From: Cyanobium sp. Cruz-8D1
GTDB lineage: Bacteria; Cyanobacteriota; Cyanobacteriia; PCC-6307; Cyanobiaceae
Direction of reading: 5' to 3'
Length of the DNA stretch: 64,000 nucleotides
Assembly: GCF_024345975.1 (NCBI RefSeq)
Contig: NZ_JAGQCD010000019.1
Span: forward strand, 1-64,000
The notes beneath the pieces were generated by a model. The model ran no database searches and was not told the DNA's origin. It saw nothing but the letters and a program-made list of their open reading frames with translations. Below are positions 45,854-64,000 of the stretch, piece by piece (the stretch's first letter is position 1; every line of letters begins with the position of its first letter). A program made the position numbers and the translations under genes.

Positions 45854-46138
45854 TCACCCTAAGGGATTGCCCCCCGGGGGGCTGGGAAGCTCCAGGACAG
45901 GAGCCTCGGCGTAGTAATCGTTGGCGCTGACCTCGCCCCGCTGACTGAGGTCCTGGTTGAGGCACTGGCCGCACTGCTCAGGCGTGCGCAGGAACTGGCA
46001 GACCCGGGCCCAGAGCTTGGCGCGGCTGCCGGGAGCCCCCTGGCTGAAGTGCACCAGGTCGTTGCCTCCGGCCATCCCCTGGATCTCCACCTTGCAGAGG
46101 GTGCAGCGCTGCCTGGTTCCGGGAGGGATTGTGGCCAT
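45854..46138 (-). CDS. Small Cys-rich hypothetical protein
   Basis: 94 residues from ATG 46138. Cys pairs RCTLCKVEIQG and CQFLRTPEQCGQCLNQD suggest a zinc site. The rest is polar, ending EAPVLELPSPPGG. Divergent from the phosphodiesterase gene with an 80-base gap. No family recognised. Confidence 0.55.
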   Translation of the reverse strand: MATIPPGTRQRCTLCKVEIQGMAGGNDLVHFSQGAPGSRAKLWARVCQFLRTPEQCGQCLNQDLSQRGEVSANDYYAEAPVLELPSPPGGNPLG

Positions 46139-46218
46139 GGCCTCGGGGAGGACTGGGGGCAAAGTTAAGCCGATTCAGGTCGAGCGGTCCTGCCCGGGGC
46201 CGGCCGGAGCGGTCTCCC

Positions 46219-48164
<1,946 letters not shown>

Positions 48165-48171
48165 GTCCCAG

Positions 48172-48191
48172 GGGGGACAGGACAGTCCCCC
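48172..48191 (+). terminator. Hairpin downstream of the HtrA gene
   Basis: GGGGGAC (48172-48178), loop AGGACA and GTCCCCC (48185-48191) form a perfect 7-bp stem followed by TTGC. It is weak as a T-run terminator but well placed, 8 bases after the HtrA stop. Confidence 0.5.
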
Positions 48192-48225
48192 TTGCTACGG
48201 TCTGGCCCGATTCCGGCAGACCTCG

Positions 48226-48939
48226 ATGTCCGATCTTCAGGACCGCATGAAGGAGGCCGTGGCGACGGCGGCGGTGGATCAGATCCGTGACGGCATGGTG
48301 GTGGGGCTGGGTTCAGGCTCCACGGCCGCCCTGATGATCCGTGCCCTCGGCCAGAAGCTGCGCCAGGGCGAGCTGACCGGCATCGTCGGTGTCACCACCT
48401 CCTTCCAGGGGGAGGTGCTGGCGGCCGAGCTGGGCATTCCCCTGATGGCCCTCAACGCTGTGACCAGCATCGATCTGGCCATCGACGGCGCCGATGAGGT
48501 GGATCCTTCCTTCCAGCTGATCAAGGGGGGCGGGGCCTGCCATGTGCAGGAGAAGCTGGTGGCCCGCCGGGCCGATCGCTTCGTGATCGTGGTGGATGCC
48601 ACCAAGCTGGTGGAGCGCCTGAACCTTGGCTTCCTGCTGCCGGTGGAAGTGCTGCCCGGCGCCTGGCGCCAGGTGCGGGATGAACTCACCGCCATGGGGA
48701 GTTCCGTCGCGTTGCGCATGGCCGTGCGCAAGGCCGGTCCGGTGGTCACCGACCAGGGCAACCTGGTGCTGGATGTGGCCTTCGAAGGGGGCATCGGCGA
48801 CCCCGCCGCCCTGGAGGCGACGATCAACAACATCCCCGGCGTGCTCGAGAACGGTCTGTTCGTCAATCTCGCCGATCAGGTGCTGGTGGGGGAGATCGTC
48901 GACGGCGAGCCCCGGGTGAGGGATCTGCCCCGGCGTTGA
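48226..48939 (+). CDS. rpiA: Ribose-5-phosphate isomerase A
   Basis: 237 residues. RpiA marks: [57 protein letters not shown] and VLPGAWRQV. It interconverts ribose 5-phosphate and ribulose 5-phosphate in the Calvin cycle and pentose phosphate pathway. Convergent with hisD; a shared hairpin lies between. Confidence 0.96.
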   Translation: MSDLQDRMKEAVATAAVDQIRDGMVVGLGSGSTAALMIRALGQKLRQGELTGIVGVTTSFQGEVLAAELGIPLMALNAVTSIDLAIDGADEVDPSFQLIKGGGACHVQEKLVARRADRFVIVVDATKLVERLNLGFLLPVEVLPGAWRQVRDELTAMGSSVALRMAVRKAGPVVTDQGNLVLDVAFEGGIGDPAALEATINNIPGVLENGLFVNLADQVLVGEIVDGEPRVRDLPRR

Positions 48940-48941
48940 TC

Positions 48942-48964
48942 ACGGCGCCGTTCTTGTGGCGCCG

Positions 48965-48965
<1 letters not shown>
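48942..48965. terminator. Bidirectional hairpin between rpiA and hisD
   Basis: ACGGCGCC (48942-48949), loop GTTCTTGT and GGCGCCGT (48958-48965) form a perfect 8-bp stem in the 25-base gap between convergent stops. No long T-run on either side. Confidence 0.5.
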
Positions 48966-50741
<1,776 letters not shown>

Positions 50742-50751
50742 GCGCCACCCC

Positions 50752-51564
50752 ATGGCCGTCAGCTCCGAGGCTGCTCCATCCCTGGTGGACAGCCACTGCC
50801 ACATCGTGTTCCGCAACTTTGAGGCGGATCTCGACGAAGTGGCTCAACGCTGGCGGGAGGCGGGGGTCAAGGCCCTTGTCCATGCCTGCGTGGAGCCGTC
50901 GGAGATCGGGGCGATCCGAGCCCTGGCCGACCGCTTCCCGGAGCTGCGTTACGCGGTCGGGGTCCATCCCCTTGACACCCAGCACTGGCACAGCGACACC
51001 GCTGCCGTGCTGGAAGCCGCGGCCTGCGCCGACGACCGCGTCGTGGCGATTGGTGAACTGGGCCTGGATCTGTTCCGCGCCACGAATCTTGAAGAGCAGC
51101 TGGCGGCCCTGGGTCCCCAGCTGGATCTGGCTGTAGCCCTGGATCTGCCGGTGATCATCCACTGCAGGGATGCGGCAGAACCGATGCTGGCCGAGCTGCG
51201 CCGGCGGGAGCGCCAGGGCACCTGCCCCCGTGGGGTGATGCATTGCTGGGGGGGCACCCCCGAGGAGATGGAAGGCTTCCTGGAGCTTGGCCTCTACATC
51301 AGTTTCAGCGGCACGGTCACTTTTGCCAAGGCCGAGCCGATCCACGCCTGTGCCCGCCTGGTGCCGGCCGATCGCTACCTCGTCGAAACCGACTGTCCCT
51401 TCCTGGCGCCGGTGCCCCGCCGCGGCAAGCGCAACGAGCCCGCCTACGTGGCCGCCGTGGCGGCCAGGGTGGCCGACCTGCGGGGCGAGACGCTGGAGCA
51501 GGTGGCGCAGGCGACGACCGCCAACTCCACCCGTCTGTTCCGCCTGCCCCACCAGGTTGTATGA
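50752..51564 (+). CDS. tatD: TatD-family metal-dependent hydrolase
   Basis: 270 residues. SLVDSHCHIVF (HxH metal motif), GVHPLDTQHW, AIGELGLDLF, IIHCRDAAEPM and VETDCPFLAP (Asp) are the TatD signature. TatD is a DNase and quality-control nuclease. Located between rpsT and rpoB. Confidence 0.94.
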   Translation: MAVSSEAAPSLVDSHCHIVFRNFEADLDEVAQRWREAGVKALVHACVEPSEIGAIRALADRFPELRYAVGVHPLDTQHWHSDTAAVLEAAACADDRVVAIGELGLDLFRATNLEEQLAALGPQLDLAVALDLPVIIHCRDAAEPMLAELRRRERQGTCPRGVMHCWGGTPEEMEGFLELGLYISFSGTVTFAKAEPIHACARLVPADRYLVETDCPFLAPVPRRGKRNEPAYVAAVAARVADLRGETLEQVAQATTANSTRLFRLPHQVV

Positions 51565-51617
51565 TGTCTTATTGGCCTGGAAGCGGAAGCGCTCTTTTTG
51601 TCCACGACGGCATCCAT

Positions 51618-51640
51618 TGAGTCGGCAACTGAGTCGGCAA
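51618..51640. repeat. 11-bp tandem repeat upstream of rpoB
   Basis: TGAGTCGGCAA is repeated with a period of 12 bases (51618-51628 and 51630-51640) in the 258-base gap between tatD and rpoB. Probably a protein-binding site or replication slippage. Confidence 0.5.
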
Positions 51641-51822
51641 TATCGCAGCGAGCCCTGTAAGCGCTTCAGCTGGATTGTTCGTCCCATTCCCATGGGCGGA
51701 CGCCACAGCTAGGCGCCTGTTGGCATGGCCCGTCACCGGGCACTCCTCCAGGCAGGTCTCAGCGTAATCGCCTTTCCCCGTCCAGGTCCGCCCTACCACC
51801 ACCGTTCCTGCAGGTTCACCGC

Positions 51823-55113
<3,291 letters not shown>

Positions 55114-55171
55114 TCGCTTGATTCACCGGCTCTGATTTCTCCGCTTCTCTCGATCACCCTGCGTTTCCGCC

Positions 55172-61445
<6,274 letters not shown>

Positions 61446-61446
<1 letters not shown>

Positions 61447-62504
61447 TGGCGGAGCCCGTTCCCCTGCTGGGGATGGGCCTGGCGGCCCTCCAGGAGTGGG
61501 CTGGCCTGCAGGGCCAGCCCACGTTTCGCGGCAAGCAGCTGCACGACTGGATGTATGCCAAAGGGGCCCGCAGTCTCGAGGAGATCACGGTGCTGCCGAA
61601 GGCCTGGCGTGGGCAGCTGGCGGCCGCTGGCACCGGGCTCGGACGCTCGAACCTATTGCACCGTAGCGACGCCCGCGACGGCACCACCAAGCTGCTGCTG
61701 GCCACGGCTGATGGCCTCAGCATCGAGACCGTGGGGATTCCCAGCGGTGATCGGCTCACGGTCTGCGTCAGCAGCCAGGTGGGCTGCCCCATGGGCTGCC
61801 GTTTCTGCGCCACCGGCAAAGGCGGGCTGCAGCGTTCCCTGGCGGTGCATGAAATCGTCGATCAGGTGCTCAGTGTTCGTGAGGCGATGGACCGTCGCCC
61901 CAGCCACGTGGTGTTCATGGGCATGGGCGAACCGCTGTTGAACACCGAGGCGGTGCTGGAAGCCATTGCGTGCCTCTGCACCGATCTGGGCATGGCCCAG
62001 CGCCAGATCACGGTGAGCACGGTGGGGGTGCCCCGCAGCCTGCCTACCCTGGCCGAACGTGCCCTGGAGCGGCTGGGTCGGGCCCAGTTCACCCTGGCCG
62101 TGAGTCTGCATGCCCCCGACCAGCGCCTGCGGGAGGAGCTGATTCCCACCGCCCACGCCTACCCGCTGGAGGCGCTGCTCGACGACTGCCGTCACTACGT
62201 GGCCCTCACCGGTCGGCGCGTCAGCTTCGAATACATCCTGCTGGGCGGCCTCAACGACCATCCCCGCCAGGCCGATGCCCTGGCCCGCCTGCTGCGGGGC
62301 TTCCAGAGTCACGTCAACCTGATCGCCTACAACCCGATCGCCGAGGAGGACTTCCGGCGCCCCGCCCCCGAGGCGGTGGAGGCCTTCCGCTCCCAGCTGG
62401 AGCGGCGCCACATCGCCGTGAGCGTGCGGGCCAGCCGCGGCCTGGACCAGGATGCGGCCTGCGGCCAGCTGCGTCGCCGCCTGCTCACCGCCCCGGCGGC
62501 TTGA
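61446..62504 (+). CDS. rlmN: 23S rRNA/tRNA adenine-C2 methyltransferase RlmN
   Basis: 352 residues from ATG 61446. Radical SAM motif [12 protein letters not shown] (CxxxCxxC), then [24 protein letters not shown] and [18 protein letters not shown]. It methylates A2503 of 23S rRNA and A37 of some tRNAs. Its start overlaps the stop of hli (TGATG). Probably expressed as part of the rpoC2-hli-rlmN chain. Confidence 0.96.
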
Positions 62505-62515
62505 TCGCCGTGGCC

Positions 62516-63322
62516 ATGGCCCAGCGACCCGTCGCCGTGCTCGCCTTCGTCGCCCTGTTTGCGGCCTTGGCCTATCTGGGACTCTGCGGCGCCCTGTTCC
62601 TGCAGCAACGCTCCCTGCTCTACTTCCCCCAGCCCCGCTCGCGTGAAGCGGCTGGCGAGCTCCTGGCCCTGCCCATCGCCGACGGCCCGCCGGGAAGCCG
62701 GGTGCTGGTGACCGTGCACCGCCGCCCCGGCCTGAAGGCGCTGCTCTATTTCGGCGGCAATGCCGAGGCTGTGGCGGGCCAGTTGCCGCTGCTGGAGGCC
62801 GCCTTCCCGGAGCACGCCCTCTACCTGATGCACTACCGGGGCTACGGCGGCAGCAGCGGCCAGCCGTCGGAGGCGGCCCTGTTCGCCGATGCCCTCGCCC
62901 TGTTCGACCGGGTGCGGGCCGACCACGAGCACATCACGCTGCTCGGCCGCAGCCTGGGCAGCGGCGTGGCGGTGCATCTGGCGGCCCGCCGTCCGGTGGC
63001 CGGGCTGGTGCTGGTCACCCCGTTCGACAGCATCGAGGCCGTGGCCTCAAGCCAGTTCCCGCTGGTGCCGATGGCCCTGCTGCTGCGGGACAAGTACCGC
63101 TCCTGGGCGGACGCCCCCCGGGTGAACGCTCCCACCCTGCTGATCGCGGCCGAACGGGACGAGGTGATCCCAAGGGCCAACACCGACGCCCTGCTCGCTC
63201 ACTTCCGCCCCGGCGTCGCTTCCCTAGTGGTGTTGCCCGTCCATGGCCACAACGCCGTGGAGGGATCCCCCAGCTATCTCTCGCTGCTGCGGGAGTTTTC
63301 TGCGTCGCGCTCGGCGCTGTAG
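62516..63322 (+). CDS. Alpha/beta hydrolase, membrane-anchored
   Basis: 268 residues from ATG 62516. An N-terminal helix (LAFVALFAALAYLGLCGALF) anchors it. The hydrolase shows MHYRGYGGSSGQPSEAALFA, the nucleophile elbow LLGRSLGSGVAV (Ser), ERDEVIPRANT (Asp) and PVHGHNAV (His). It fits the Bem46/YfhR-like family; substrate unknown. Its 3' end overlaps the minus-strand MFS gene by 49 bases. Confidence 0.82.
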   Translation: MAQRPVAVLAFVALFAALAYLGLCGALFLQQRSLLYFPQPRSREAAGELLALPIADGPPGSRVLVTVHRRPGLKALLYFGGNAEAVAGQLPLLEAAFPEHALYLMHYRGYGGSSGQPSEAALFADALALFDRVRADHEHITLLGRSLGSGVAVHLAARRPVAGLVLVTPFDSIEAVASSQFPLVPMALLLRDKYRSWADAPRVNAPTLLIAAERDEVIPRANTDALLAHFRPGVASLVVLPVHGHNAVEGSPSYLSLLREFSASRSAL

Positions 63323-64000
63323 GCCCCGCGGGCGCCCTGGCCGTTCCAGGGGGTGAGCCGCACCATCAGCAGGAAGGCCGGCAGGGCTGCGGCGGTGGTG
63401 GCCAGGAAGAAGCCCGGCCAGCCAAGTCGTTCGGCCACCAGTCCGGCGGGCGCGGCCAGCAGCGAGCGGCTCAGGGCGTAGACCCCCGAGAGCAGGGCGT
63501 ACTGGGTGGCGGAGAAACGGGGGTTGCAGAGGCTCATCAGCAGCGCCACGAAGGCGGCGCCCACCATGCCGCCGCCGATGTTCTCCAGCGCCACCGCCAT
63601 CAGCAGGGCTGGCATGCCGCCGTCGAAGCGGGCCAGGGCCCAATAGGCCAGGTTGCCCGCCGCCCCTACCAGGGCGAACAGCCACAGGGAGCGGTTCATG
63701 CCCAGCCGGCCGAACAGCAGGCCCCCCAGCAGCGTTCCCACGATGGTGGCGCCGATGCCCCAGCCCGCCAGCACCGACCCCACCACCTCGGGACTGAAGC
63801 CCTTCTGGATCAGGAACGGCACCGCCATCAGGCCGAGCAGACCGTCGGGCCAGCGGTAGAGCAGCACCAGGGTGAGCAGGGCCACGGCCCTGGTTCCGCC
63901 GCTGCGGCGGTGGAACTCCCGCGCCGGACCCAGCACCGCCTGGCGCAGGCTGCTCACCGGCACCGCCAGGGGTTCCAGGCGCGGTGCCGTGAGGGTGAAG
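63274..64000 (-). CDS. AmpG/MFS-type transporter, 3' part (start beyond window)
   Basis: At least 242 codons are visible, running off the right edge. Several MFS helices: AVALLTLVLLYRWPDGLLGL, VGSVLAGWGIGATIVGTLLG, LAYWAL, NIGGGMVGAAFVALLMSLC and GWPGFFLATTAAALPAFLLM. The FSATQYALLSGVYALSRSLL block is typical of AmpG-like muropeptide permeases. The N-terminal half is outside the window. Substrate assignment is by family style. Confidence 0.8.
   Translation of the reverse strand, partial: FTLTAPRLEPLAVPVSSLRQAVLGPAREFHRRSGGTRAVALLTLVLLYRWPDGLLGLMAVPFLIQKGFSPEVVGSVLAGWGIGATIVGTLLGGLLFGRLGMNRSLWLFALVGAAGNLAYWALARFDGGMPALLMAVALENIGGGMVGAAFVALLMSLCNPRFSATQYALLSGVYALSRSLLAAPAGLVAERLGWPGFFLATTAAALPAFLLMVRLTPWNGQGARGAYSAERDAENSRSSER

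Overview
The window looks like the chromosome of a high-GC picocyanobacterium of the Synechococcus/Cyanobium type. The evidence is an RNA polymerase beta-prime subunit split into rpoC1 and rpoC2, the order rpsT-tatD-rpoB-rpoC1-rpoC2, a cyAbrB-type regulator, a one-helix high-light-inducible protein, a DUF3493 gene and a bluetail-type surface protein. No species can be named from the sequence alone.

The window has two parts that meet at about 32.39 kb. Positions 1 to about 32,394 read as one integrated accessory element that continues past the left edge. Its right border is a truncated tRNA-Gly(UCC): only the anticodon arm, T arm and 3' acceptor strand remain (32349-32394), as left behind when a tyrosine recombinase integrates into a tRNA gene. 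The intact tRNA-Gly and the integrase would lie left of the window.

Layout of the element: 1-10.1 kb is a tight plus-strand run of phage-style structural proteins (adaptor-like, decoration-like, a collagen-like fibre, large tail-type proteins), a secreted YbaY-NlpE-META protein, and a lysis-type end (YkuD L,D-transpeptidase, lysozyme-like protein, two-helix holin-like protein). From 10.6 to 15.1 kb a giant minus-strand protein carries an M23 peptidase, surface repeats and a bluetail C-terminus. From 15.2 to 24.6 kb lie a broken TIGR03032 gene, a LysM protein, a Cys-rich phage/plasmid family protein, a membrane GAF-like protein, a C39-type peptidase, two small membrane proteins, a small sigma-70 factor, toxin-antitoxin genes, an XRE-like protein and a Cys-rich protein behind a LexA-like box. 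From 25.2 to 31.6 kb come a divergent pair of cation/proton antiporters (cargo), a Rad52-type annealing protein, a Gp157-family protein and a SLOG protein behind a second, weaker LexA-like box. Terminase, portal and capsid genes are not seen and may lie to the left.

Positions 32.4-64 kb are ordinary core chromosome: glgX, a degenerate metallo-beta-lactamase-fold protein, HU, glutamyl-Q tRNA(Asp) synthetase, several small cyanobacterial proteins, cyAbrB, tRNA-Thr(CGU), the rimP-nusA-ylxR-infB translation/transcription operon, a CpdA-like phosphodiesterase with an HtrA protease, rpiA, hisD, rpsT, tatD, rpoB-rpoC1-rpoC2, an Hli gene, rlmN, an alpha/beta hydrolase and the start-truncated end of an AmpG/MFS transporter.

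The main interest is the element: a tRNA-Gly-anchored, probably SOS-controlled prophage-like island with its own sigma factor, several different cell-wall-active proteins, and repeated intergenic motifs and hairpins that may be its regulatory sites.
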